Assembly: GCA_934630855.1 (NCBI GenBank)
Contig: CAKTWW010000030.1
Span: 1 to 27,421, forward strand
DNA: 27,421 nt
DNA from: an uncultured Collinsella sp.
Lineage (GTDB): Bacteria; Actinomycetota; Coriobacteriia; Coriobacteriales; Coriobacteriaceae
Direction: 5' to 3'
Position numbers and translations under genes: made by a program. Shown here piece after piece: positions 1-6,153 of the stretch. Position 1 is the stretch's first letter; each line of letters opens with the position of its first letter. The notes below the pieces were generated by a model, which did no database searches, was not told the DNA's origin, and saw nothing but the letters and a program-made list of their open reading frames with translations.

Positions 1-64
1 GGTGCAATGGGGTCAGGTTACTTTGCACCAACATGATGCAGACAAACCCGTCCCCTTTGCGCCA
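1..64. repeat. REP-like palindromic motifs
   Basis: The bases ggtgcaa at 1-7 pair with ttgcacc at 23-29. A related second unit at about 36-64 also joins a GTCCCC core to a TTTGCGCCA end. Such GTGCAAA/GTCCCC units resemble REP-type intergenic palindromes. The left end may continue outside the window. The family assignment is from memory of similar intergenic motifs and is uncertain. Confidence 0.35.
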
Positions 65-77
65 GGCGCCCCCCCCT

Positions 78-217
78 TGCACCAACAATGGAAACGCCGC
101 AGGTTGAGCCAACGTCAGCGAAAGCCTGCCAGAGCGAGCAAGGCGCCCCCCTGCACCAACAATGGCAATGCCGCAGGTTGAGCATAAGTCAGCGAAAGCC
201 CGCCAGAGCGAGCAAGG
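78..217. repeat. tandem 74-bp direct repeat, two copies
   Basis: Positions 78-143 and 152-217 match at about 60 of 66 bases with a period of exactly 74 bp. Each starts with TGCACCAACAATGG and ends with CCAGAGCGAGCAAGG. The copies differ at a few scattered positions, so the duplication is not very recent. No coding frame explains them. Confidence 0.85.
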
Positions 218-293
218 TGACGTGAAAGAGGAGGGCATAGGCCTTTTGGCCATGCCCGACGATTGAACGTCAGATTGCCGCTCTGGCGGGCTT
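196..293. repeat. inverted repeat flanking a small hairpin
   Basis: AAGCCCGCCAGAGCG at 196-210 is repeated as its exact reverse complement at 279-293. The left arm is part of the second 74-bp direct repeat, so the right arm is a partial inverted third copy of the same element. Between the arms, 233-257 can fold as a hairpin with a TTTT loop (GGGCAT/ATGCCC and GCC/GGC pairs). Confidence 0.6.
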
Positions 294-309
294 GCAGCGT
301 CGAGCGGTT

Positions 310-410
310 CCGGCGTTTGGTAAAACGCCGGAACATAGAAGCGCCCCCTCCCGCGCACGGAACGGGAGGGGGCTAAAGGTAGGAGTCTACCGGTGGGTTG
401 ACCCCACCGG
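310..410. terminator. three consecutive stem-loops downstream of the antiporter gene
   Basis: Perfect arms are seen at 310-318/323-331 (9 bp, 4-nt loop), 343-353/363-373 (11 bp, GC-rich, 9-nt loop) and 390-397/403-410 (8 bp). They lie 66-166 bases past the stop codon of the leftward gene ending at 476. The 11-bp stem is the best terminator candidate, but its downstream tract on the minus strand is only weakly U-rich, so intrinsic termination is inferred, not certain. Confidence 0.5.
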
Positions 411-475
411 ACAGACGATGACCAGGTGATCCCTTACAGGATCGTCAAGGTTTCCGTGGGGTACCCGTTGGGTAC

Positions 476-1954
476 TTAGAGCATCACGCAGGCGATGGTC
501 AGGATGACGGCGCAGACGACGGAGAGCGCGACGATGAGCTTAAGGGCAAACTTGAGCCAGGTCGTCCACTCGATCTTGGCCAGGGCGAGACCGCCCATGA
601 TGGCGCCGGAGGTCGGGGTGAACAGGTTCACGACACCGATGGCGGCGGAGAAGATCATGACCATGACCTCGGGCGAGAAGCCGAGCTTAACAGCCAGCGG
701 TCCCATGATGGGCATGGAGACGGTAGCCATACCAGAGGTCGAGGGGATCAGGAAGGACAGGCCGAAGTAGACCAGGAAGCTCATGGGAGCGAAGATCACG
801 CCGGACAGACCAGCCAGAGCGTTGGCGGCAGCGTCGAGGACGTAGACGTCGAGGCCGGTGCTAGCCATGAGGACGGAGATACCACGGGCGAGGGCGATGA
901 CGAGAACAACGGACATCATGTCGGCAGCGCCGGTGATGAAGGTGTTAACGATCTGCTTCTCGGACAGGCCACCGATGATACCGATCAGGATAGCCATGAG
1001 GAAGAACCAGGTGGAAGCCTCGTCGAAGTACCACTGGCCAATGGGCAGGCCGGTGATCAGGGCAGACCAGCCCTGGACGACGGCGTTACCGTCGGCGTCG
1101 TAGACAGCGCCAGCGTCAAAGAAGTTGGCGACGCCCTCGTTGAGGTCAGCCAGCGGGATGAAGCCGACGATCATGACGACGAAGGTGAAGGCGAAGGCGA
1201 TCAGAACACCCTTCTGACGACCGGTGAGCTTGACCTCCTTGTTAACCTCGGAAGCAGCCTTGCCATGAGCCTCTTCGGCGTCCTTAAGCTCCTGCATCGA
1301 CAGGATGGTGGAACCCTTGTCTGCCTTGACCTTCTTGGCATAGCTCATCACAAAGACGATCGACATAGCGGTGGTGACAATCCACAGGACGGCGCCGAGG
1401 CCGATGATGATGGACTGGTTCACAGCGATGTCAACGCCGGTCAGAGCGTCGACGGCCGCGCCGACGGCGAACGGGTTAACCGTGGAGCCGAGGCAGCCGC
1501 AGCCAGCGCCGAGCAGGACGGTAGCGGCGCCGACCATGGGGTCGAAGCCGGCGGCCATCATGGTAGCGGCGAGCAGGGCATAGAAGGGAACGGTCTCCTC
1601 GCACATACCATAGGTGGTACCACCGAGGGAGAAGATGAGCATAAGAACAGGAATGAGCATGATCTCGTTGCCCTTAAGCTTCTGCACCAGAACGGCAATG
1701 CCGTTGTCCAGGGCGCCGGTCTCGGTCATCATGCCGAGGAAGCCGCCCAGGATCATAACGAAGAGGCAGACGGGCAGAGCGTCAGCGAAGCCCTTAACCG
1801 GGGCGGTGCAGAAATCGCTCAAGCGGGCAGCGGTAACCTCGCCGCCGGACGTGCCGGAGACGATAACGGTAACAATCGCAACAATTGCCAGCAGAGCAAG
1901 AAGAATGGTGAACGATGAAGGCATACCGCGCTTTTTCTTAGCGGTCTCAGTCAT
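476..1954 (-). CDS. YfcC/DcuC-family antiporter, probable arginine-ornithine exchanger
   Basis: This 492-residue polytopic membrane protein has about twelve hydrophobic segments. Its length and sequence fit the YfcC branch of the C4-dicarboxylate anaerobic carrier family, which in streptococci includes the arginine/ornithine antiporter ArcD. Recognisable stretches are the Gly-rich GGTTYGMCEETVPFY segment near residue 110 and the Gly/Ser-rich SFLIPSTSGMATVSMPI segment near residue 410. I place the start at ATG 1954 (MTETAKKK) because a strong G-rich Shine-Dalgarno sits nine bases upstream; earlier ATGs at 1963 and 1981 overlap or precede it. It follows the OTC gene in the same direction, but 148 bp and a strong stem-loop separate them, so it may be partly independently expressed. 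Substrate is inferred from context; an aminobenzoyl-glutamate or other amino-acid carrier is possible. Confidence 0.85.
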   Translation of the reverse strand: MTETAKKKRGMPSSFTILLALLAIVAIVTVIVSGTSGGEVTAARLSDFCTAPVKGFADALPVCLFVMILGGFLGMMTETGALDNGIAVLVQKLKGNEIMLIPVLMLIFSLGGTTYGMCEETVPFYALLAATMMAAGFDPMVGAATVLLGAGCGCLGSTVNPFAVGAAVDALTGVDIAVNQSIIIGLGAVLWIVTTAMSIVFVMSYAKKVKADKGSTILSMQELKDAEEAHGKAASEVNKEVKLTGRQKGVLIAFAFTFVVMIVGFIPLADLNEGVANFFDAGAVYDADGNAVVQGWSALITGLPIGQWYFDEASTWFFLMAILIGIIGGLSEKQIVNTFITGAADMMSVVLVIALARGISVLMASTGLDVYVLDAAANALAGLSGVIFAPMSFLVYFGLSFLIPSTSGMATVSMPIMGPLAVKLGFSPEVMVMIFSAAIGVVNLFTPTSGAIMGGLALAKIEWTTWLKFALKLIVALSVVCAVILTIACVML

Positions 1955-2040
1955 GGTTCTCATCCCCCCTTCATAAATCATTTAACTACTCTCGCGCGAA
2001 GCGGATCTTCCGTGCCGTGCCCACCGCTCAACGCGAGATA

Positions 2041-2050
2041 TTTACCAGAC
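2041..2050. promoter_or_regulatory. TTTACCAGAC box upstream of the antiporter gene
   Basis: This 10-mer recurs exactly at 4821-4830, where it forms the right arm of an inverted repeat upstream of arcA copy 1. It lies just before the antiporter gene in its reading direction, making it a candidate shared operator. No regulator is identified. Confidence 0.3.
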
Positions 2051-2055
2051 AAAAC

Positions 2056-2087
2056 CGCTCGGGGTGTGCAGCAATACACCCCGAGCG
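2056..2087 (-). terminator. stem-loop after the OTC gene
   Basis: CGCTCGGGGTGT at 2056-2067 pairs perfectly with 2076-2087, leaving an 8-nt loop. On the minus strand the stem is followed by GGTTTTGTC, a short U-rich tract. It lies 15 bases past the OTC stop codon, so it is a partial or full terminator between the OTC gene and the antiporter gene. Confidence 0.7.
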
Positions 2088-2102
2088 AGATGCTAGATGC
2101 TC

Positions 2103-3098
2103 TTACTTGAGCGTGGCGTACATGACAGCCTTGATGGTGTGCATGCGGTTCTCGGCCTCGTCAAAGACCTTGGAAGCGGGGCTCTCGAAGACCTCGTCGG
2201 TGACCTCCTGCTCGGTGATGCCGAACTGCTCGCACTTCTCGGCGCCAATGGTGGTGTTGGTGTCGTGGAAGCTGGGCAGGCAGTGCAGGAAGATGGCACC
2301 CGGGTTGGCCATGGCCATGACCTCGGAGGTGACACGATACGGGGTGAGCTGAGCGATGCGCTCGGCCCAGACCTCGTCGGGCTCGCCCATGGAGACCCAC
2401 ACGTCGGTGTAGAGAACGTCAGCGCCGGTGACGCCGTCCTTGACGTCGGTGGTCAGCTTGATGGTGCAGCCGTTGGCCTCGGCGATGGGCTTGCAGGCCT
2501 CGATGACGTCGTCAGCGGGCATGCACTCCTCGGGACCGCAAGCCACGAAGTTCATGCCGAGCTTGGAGCAGACGACCATGAGGGAGCGAGCGACGTTGTT
2601 CTTGCAGTCGCCCATGAAGACGAGGGTCTTGCCCTTGATGTCGTAGTTGAAGTTCTCCTGGACGGTCAGGATGTCGGCGAGCATCTGGGTGGGGTGCCAC
2701 TCAGTGGTCAGGCCGTTCCACACGGGCACGCCGGACTTAGCAGCGAGCTCCTCGACGTCGTCCTGGGCAAAGCCACGGAACTCGATGCCGTCATACATGC
2801 GGCCGAGAACGCGGGCGGTGTCCTCGATGGACTCCTTCTTGCCCATCTGCGACGAACCGGGATCGAGGTAGGTGACGCCCATGCCCAGATCCATGCCGCC
2901 GACCTCGAAGGCGCAGCGGGTACGAGTGGAAGTCTTCTGGAAGAGCAGGACGATGTTCTTGCCCTCGAGATAGCGGTGCGGAACGCCAGCGCGCTTCATG
3001 TCCTTGAAGTTCTTGGAGAGCTTGAGCAGGTACTCGATCTCCTCGGTGGTGAGGTCGAGGAGCTTGAGGAAGCTACGGCCGGAAAGGTTAACACCCAT
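2103..3098 (-). CDS. arcB: ornithine carbamoyltransferase (catabolic)
   Basis: This 331-residue enzyme interconverts citrulline plus phosphate with ornithine plus carbamoyl phosphate, the second step of the arginine deiminase pathway in the cytoplasm. The carbamoyl-phosphate loop STRTR is at residues 57-61, and the ornithine-binding HCLP motif is at 272-275 (catalytic Cys 273). Length is normal for the family. The ATG at 3098 (MGVNLSGRS) follows a good GAAAGGAAA Shine-Dalgarno; the 28 codons upstream have no family similarity. It lies 99 bp downstream of arcA copy 1 with the stem-loops at 3138-3185 in between. Its position points to the catabolic role (arcB), although the biosynthetic argF product has the same fold and cannot be excluded by sequence alone. 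Confidence 0.95.
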   Translation of the reverse strand: MGVNLSGRSFLKLLDLTTEEIEYLLKLSKNFKDMKRAGVPHRYLEGKNIVLLFQKTSTRTRCAFEVGGMDLGMGVTYLDPGSSQMGKKESIEDTARVLGRMYDGIEFRGFAQDDVEELAAKSGVPVWNGLTTEWHPTQMLADILTVQENFNYDIKGKTLVFMGDCKNNVARSLMVVCSKLGMNFVACGPEECMPADDVIEACKPIAEANGCTIKLTTDVKDGVTGADVLYTDVWVSMGEPDEVWAERIAQLTPYRVTSEVMAMANPGAIFLHCLPSFHDTNTTIGAEKCEQFGITEQEVTDEVFESPASKVFDEAENRMHTIKAVMYATLK

Positions 3099-3137
3099 GG
3101 TTCGTTTCCTTTCGAAGAAATGAATTACGTAAGTGGT

Positions 3138-3185
3138 GCCCGTTTGACGGGCGAAACCGGTGCGGTTGTAGGGGGACCGCACCGG
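3138..3185. other. intercistronic stem-loops between arcA1 and the OTC gene
   Basis: Two adjacent hairpins are visible: 3138-3143/3147-3152 (GCCCGT) and 3157-3166/3176-3185 (CCGGTGCGGT, 10 bp perfect). No good U-tract follows on the minus strand, so an RNA-processing, stabilising or attenuating role that sets the ArcA:OTC ratio is more likely than full termination. Arc operons of other bacteria have comparable intercistronic hairpins. Confidence 0.55.
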
Positions 3186-3196
3186 AAACGGAAAGA

Positions 3197-4463
3197 CTTA
3201 GAGGTCCTCGCGCCAGAAGGGCATGCTCATGCAGCGCGGGCCGCCGCGGCCGCGGGAGAGCTCGGCGGAGGGCACGACGAGAAGGTCCAGGCCCTCCTTG
3301 TACAGCACGTCGTTGGTGACGGTGTTGCGGGCGTAGACGCAGATCTTGCCGGGCTCGACGCACAGGGTGTTGGAGCCGTCGTTCCACTGCTCGCGGGAGG
3401 CCGCGATCGGGTCGCCGCCGCCGCAGGGGATCAGCTTGACCTGGTCGACGCCGGTGGCGTCCTCCAGGACGTGCTCGAGGGTGTCCTCGATCAGGCGGAT
3501 GTTCACGTCGCCCGGGTTCTTGCCGGCGGTCAGCTCGTAGACGCGCAGGGTGCCCATGATGGCGGGGTGGATCGTGAACTTATCGACGTCGATCTGGGTG
3601 AAGACCGTGTCGAGGTGCATGAAGGCGCGGGAGACCGGGATGTCGAAGGCCAGGATGCGCTCGACCTTGGAGTCGGAGTTCCAGAAGATGTTCTGGGCCA
3701 TGACGTCGATCGCGGCGGCCTGGGTGCGCTGGGAGATGCCGACGGCGAGGGTCTTCTCGTTGATGTTCAGCACGTCGCCGCCCTCGGTGTGGAACTGGCA
3801 GTCGCGGCGGAAGTACAGCGAGACGTCCTTGTAGTCGGGGTGGTACTTGAAGATGTACTTGCCGTACAGGGTCTCGCGGTTGCGGGTGACCGAGTACATG
3901 CGGTTGAGGTTGACGCCCTCGCCGACGACCGCGAACGGGTCGCGGGTGAAGTAGAGGTTGGGCATCGGGTCGATGATCAGGTCGGACTCGGACTCGGAGT
4001 TGACCAGGGAGTCGAGGGTCGTGGAGGCCGTGAGGGGCATCTCGATCTCGGACTTGGTCATGCCGGCCATGGTCTTCTTGACGAACTCGAGGTTGTCCTC
4101 GATGGAGTCCAGCTTCTCGCGGACGATCTGCGGCATGTGCTGGCCGCGGATGCCTGCCTCGGCGACGTACTGGTCGGTGAACTCGGCGCGGGCGCCGGGG
4201 ACCTGGTCGAACACCTCTGCGACGAGGTTCTCCAGATAGAGGACCTCCACGCCCTGGTCCCTCAGGATCTGGGCGAAGGTGTCGTGCTCCTGCTGTGCGA
4301 CCTCCAGGAACGGGACGTCGTCGAACAGGAGTCGCTCGAGCTCGTCGGGCGGCAGGTTGAGGAGCTCGTCGCCGGGACGGTGCAGGCAGACCTTCCTGAG
4401 CTTGCCGATCTCGGAAGGCACGTGCAGACCTTTCGTCATGGCCTCCTACCTTTCTTTCGGGCC
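3197..4463 (-). repeat. arcA duplication, copy 1 of 2
   Basis: This 1267-bp block reads as identical to 7769-9035 (offset 4572). It covers the whole arcA coding region, one base past the stop, and 24 bases upstream of the ATG including the Shine-Dalgarno. Identity breaks off sharply at both ends. All three forward-strand shadow frames inside also match exactly, consistent with base-level identity. Confidence 0.9.
3198..4439 (-). CDS. arcA: arginine deiminase, copy 1
   Basis: This 413-residue cytoplasmic enzyme hydrolyses arginine to citrulline and ammonia, the first step of the arginine deiminase pathway. The catalytic set of the guanidine-modifying superfamily is complete: FTRDP at 164-168 (Asp 167), EGGD at 219-222 (Glu 219), HLD at 275-277 (His 275, Asp 277), and nucleophile Cys 403 in the GGPRC motif. 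These align with the Pseudomonas enzyme's Asp 166, Glu 224, His 278, Asp 280 and Cys 406. Length is typical. The ATG at 4439 follows AGGAGG. The gene heads a leftward unit with OTC and a YfcC-type antiporter. It is base-identical to the copy at 7770-9011, which is unusual for paralogs with diverged flanks. Confidence 0.97.
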   Translation of the reverse strand: MTKGLHVPSEIGKLRKVCLHRPGDELLNLPPDELERLLFDDVPFLEVAQQEHDTFAQILRDQGVEVLYLENLVAEVFDQVPGARAEFTDQYVAEAGIRGQHMPQIVREKLDSIEDNLEFVKKTMAGMTKSEIEMPLTASTTLDSLVNSESESDLIIDPMPNLYFTRDPFAVVGEGVNLNRMYSVTRNRETLYGKYIFKYHPDYKDVSLYFRRDCQFHTEGGDVLNINEKTLAVGISQRTQAAAIDVMAQNIFWNSDSKVERILAFDIPVSRAFMHLDTVFTQIDVDKFTIHPAIMGTLRVYELTAGKNPGDVNIRLIEDTLEHVLEDATGVDQVKLIPCGGGDPIAASREQWNDGSNTLCVEPGKICVYARNTVTNDVLYKEGLDLLVVPSAELSRGRGGPRCMSMPFWREDL

Positions 4464-4590
4464 CTTGTCAGGGCCGATTCGTTAGCGCCCCTCCGTGTGA
4501 GGCGTTATTGCTGACGACATATTTATATCCAAAATCAGCTCATTCTTCCACCTTGCCCCCGAACGGTTTTTTATAGGGGGTGAACGGCAT
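4440..4590 (-). promoter_or_regulatory. arcA1 promoter and structured leader
   Basis: On the minus strand, a TATAAA -10 candidate (plus positions 4522-4527) is preceded by a poor -35 and by two CCGTTC boxes (plus 4561-4566 and 4582-4587) exactly 21 bp apart, at roughly -48 and -69 from the predicted start. The leader of about 75 nt carries a hairpin (4460-4465/4470-4475) just upstream of the AGGAGG ribosome site. The same arrangement precedes arcA2. The weak -35 with phased boxes suggests an activator-dependent promoter; the transcription start is inferred. Confidence 0.55.
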
Positions 4591-4925
4591 ACACATATAC
4601 TTCACGCATGGCACACTTTGTCTAAATAAAGTTTATTTACGTGCTTAAACGCGTTTTCAATCCCAAAATCGAATGGAACGAATCTTTGATAAACCACCCT
4701 CAAATTGCATATTTCCAATAAAGCTATGAATAGAATTAGCGATTCATACCGCGTCTCAACCATTTTCATTTTTATTCAGAAAAAAGTTTGTCCTATTCAT
4801 TTCTGGTAAACAACCAACCGTTTACCAGACACTTGATACCGTTCACCGGAAGCTCAGTATAAGGCCCAGCGGATACCGTCTCGCCTTGACGTCCTATTTG
4901 TAACAACTTGACTTCTCGGTATAGA
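4591..4925. other. AT-rich intergenic region with several inverted repeats
   Basis: No gene is supported. The region is much more AT-rich than its neighbours. It holds an exact 17-bp palindrome (TAAATAAA-G-TTTATTTA, 4623-4639), the inverted pair TATGAAT/ATTCATA at 4725-4731/4742-4748, and TCTGGTAAAC/GTTTACCAGA at 4802-4811/4820-4829. The TGAAT/ATTCA half-sites resemble ArgR boxes, but their 10-bp spacing does not fit the usual 4-bp spacing. These are candidate operators for the arginine genes. Confidence 0.45.
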
Positions 4926-4965
4926 AAAACAGACCCGCTCCCCTCGTGGGAAACGGGTCTGTTTT
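4926..4965. terminator. bidirectional terminator after the aminotransferase gene
   Basis: AAAACAGACCCG at 4926-4937 is the exact reverse complement of 4954-4965. The 12-bp stem carries a U-run on either strand. It sits about 50 bases past the stop codon of the leftward aminotransferase gene and ends the second arginine module. Confidence 0.85.
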
Positions 4966-5012
4966 CGATAATCATAGGCAGTTTTGAGCAGCCTTCGAGA
5001 GCCGTCGGGATC

Positions 5013-6137
5013 CTAGCGGTCAAACTCCGCCAGTGCCTCGCCCAAAAGCCTCAGTCCCTCGCGCAGGACGTCCTCGCTCGCGCAGTAGCCCAGGCGCGCG
5101 CCGCAGGGAAGCTCAAAGCGACTGCCGGGCACCAGCAGCACTCCCCTCTCGGCCAGCAGGCGCTTGCAGAACTCCTCGTCGTCCTCGGGGATATCCAGCT
5201 GGATAAACGAGGTGGACACGCCCTGCGGGGCCGTCCAGGAAACGCGATGCTGCGTGTCGATCCAAGCCTGCGCGATATCGCGGTTGCCAAACACGATTTT
5301 GCGGTTACGCTCGAGGATCTTGTCCTTATGCTCGAGCACATAGGTCGCCAGGGCGTCGTTGAACACGCCGCCGCAGATCATGGTGTAGTCGCGATAGGTG
5401 CGAATACGGTTGGAAACCTCTTCGTCTGCCACGACCCAGCCCACGCGGGCCGCAGGCGTCGAATAGGTCTTGGACACGGAGTTGGTGACGATGGCCTTCT
5501 CGTACACGTCAGCCATCGACATGAAGGCCTCGGTGTTCTCGAGCGGCAGGTACACCTCGTCGCACAGCACGTAGGCGCCCACCGAGCGGGCGATCTCGGC
5601 AATCTGGCCGAGCGTATCGGCATCGAGCACCGTACCGATGGGATTCGATGCGTTGTTAATGCAGATGAGCTTGGTGTTGGGGCGAACTAGGCGCTCGAGC
5701 TCCTCGATATCGGGCTTCCAGCCGAGCCCCTCGCGAAGCTCCCAGTACTCGACCTCGGCGCCCAGCGTGCGCGGAATCTCGTAGAGCGGCGCATAGGTGG
5801 GCCACTCGGCGATGACATGGTCGCCGGGCTCGACGACGGCCATGATGGCGTTGAGGTTCGCGCCCGTGCAGCCGTTGGTCTGCAGAATATGATCGGGGTT
5901 GACCTGGCGACGGTAGAGCTTGGCAACCTCCGCCTTAAAGTCGGGCGAGCCCTCGATCCAGCCGTAGTTCATCTTCTCGCGGTCCAGGCGCTCGTAGAAC
6001 GTGGCGCCGTCCTGCTCGTCGAGCGCGCGCAGCTCGCCCATGGTAAGCGACGAGATTGTCGACTGGGCGATATCCCACGTAGCGCTCTTCTCCCAAACGT
6101 TGAGCCACTCCTCAACGCCGATTGTCTTGATATCCAT
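5013..6137 (-). CDS. PLP-dependent class I/II aminotransferase-fold enzyme, ArcT-like
   Basis: This 374-residue protein has the fold-type I aminotransferase layout: SNPIG (the usual SNPTG) near residue 168, DEVY near 198, the PLP-lysine motif SVSKTYS near 224 with the following Arg-Val-Gly, and a C-terminal small domain. Start at ATG 6137 (MDIKTIG) is preceded by TTGGAG; the stop of the upstream antiporter is only 16 bases away, so the two are translationally linked. Some lactic acid bacteria carry a putative transaminase, arcT, within their arginine deiminase operon, and this gene sits in the equivalent context. The substrate is unknown; arginine, ornithine or citrulline are reasonable guesses. 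The same fold also includes PLP-dependent arginine oxidases (MppP/RohP type), so it need not be a transaminase. Confidence 0.85.
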   Translation of the reverse strand: MDIKTIGVEEWLNVWEKSATWDIAQSTISSLTMGELRALDEQDGATFYERLDREKMNYGWIEGSPDFKAEVAKLYRRQVNPDHILQTNGCTGANLNAIMAVVEPGDHVIAEWPTYAPLYEIPRTLGAEVEYWELREGLGWKPDIEELERLVRPNTKLICINNASNPIGTVLDADTLGQIAEIARSVGAYVLCDEVYLPLENTEAFMSMADVYEKAIVTNSVSKTYSTPAARVGWVVADEEVSNRIRTYRDYTMICGGVFNDALATYVLEHKDKILERNRKIVFGNRDIAQAWIDTQHRVSWTAPQGVSTSFIQLDIPEDDEEFCKRLLAERGVLLVPGSRFELPCGARLGYCASEDVLREGLRLLGEALAEFDR

Positions 6138-6153
6138 GGCTAGGCTCCAATCG

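Larger units (their letters stand above)
1..475. other. gene-free repeat and stem-loop region
   Basis: No convincing protein gene lies here. A 73-codon leftward frame at 115-336 runs through tandem repeats and has no recognisable protein character. The stretch holds palindromic motifs at 1-64, a tandem 74-bp repeat at 78-217, an inverted copy of part of that repeat at 279-293, and three stem-loops at 310-331, 343-373 and 390-410 that lie downstream of the leftward antiporter gene. Confidence 0.7.

Noticed and set aside
115..336. Small protein gene in the left repeat region
   Set aside because: The frame is made of the tandem repeat and a hairpin, and its translation is basic and low in structure with no ribosome site.
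1265..1918. Rightward frame opposite the YfcC-type antiporter
   Set aside because: Shadow of the real gene; no ribosome site or family similarity.
2097..4514. Very long rightward open frame (805 codons) over the OTC and arcA genes
   Set aside because: It is antisense to two certain genes and its Val/Leu/Asp/Gly-rich product is what GC-biased codons give in the complementary frame. The same product recurs over arcA2 at 7761-9155.
4725..4748. Canonical ArgR box
   Set aside because: Half-sites resemble TGAAT/ATTCA but are 10 bp apart rather than 4.
4793..5023. Leftward 76-codon frame in the gap before arcA1
   Set aside because: It spans a strong bidirectional terminator and an operator-like inverted repeat, has no good ribosome site and no recognisable domain.
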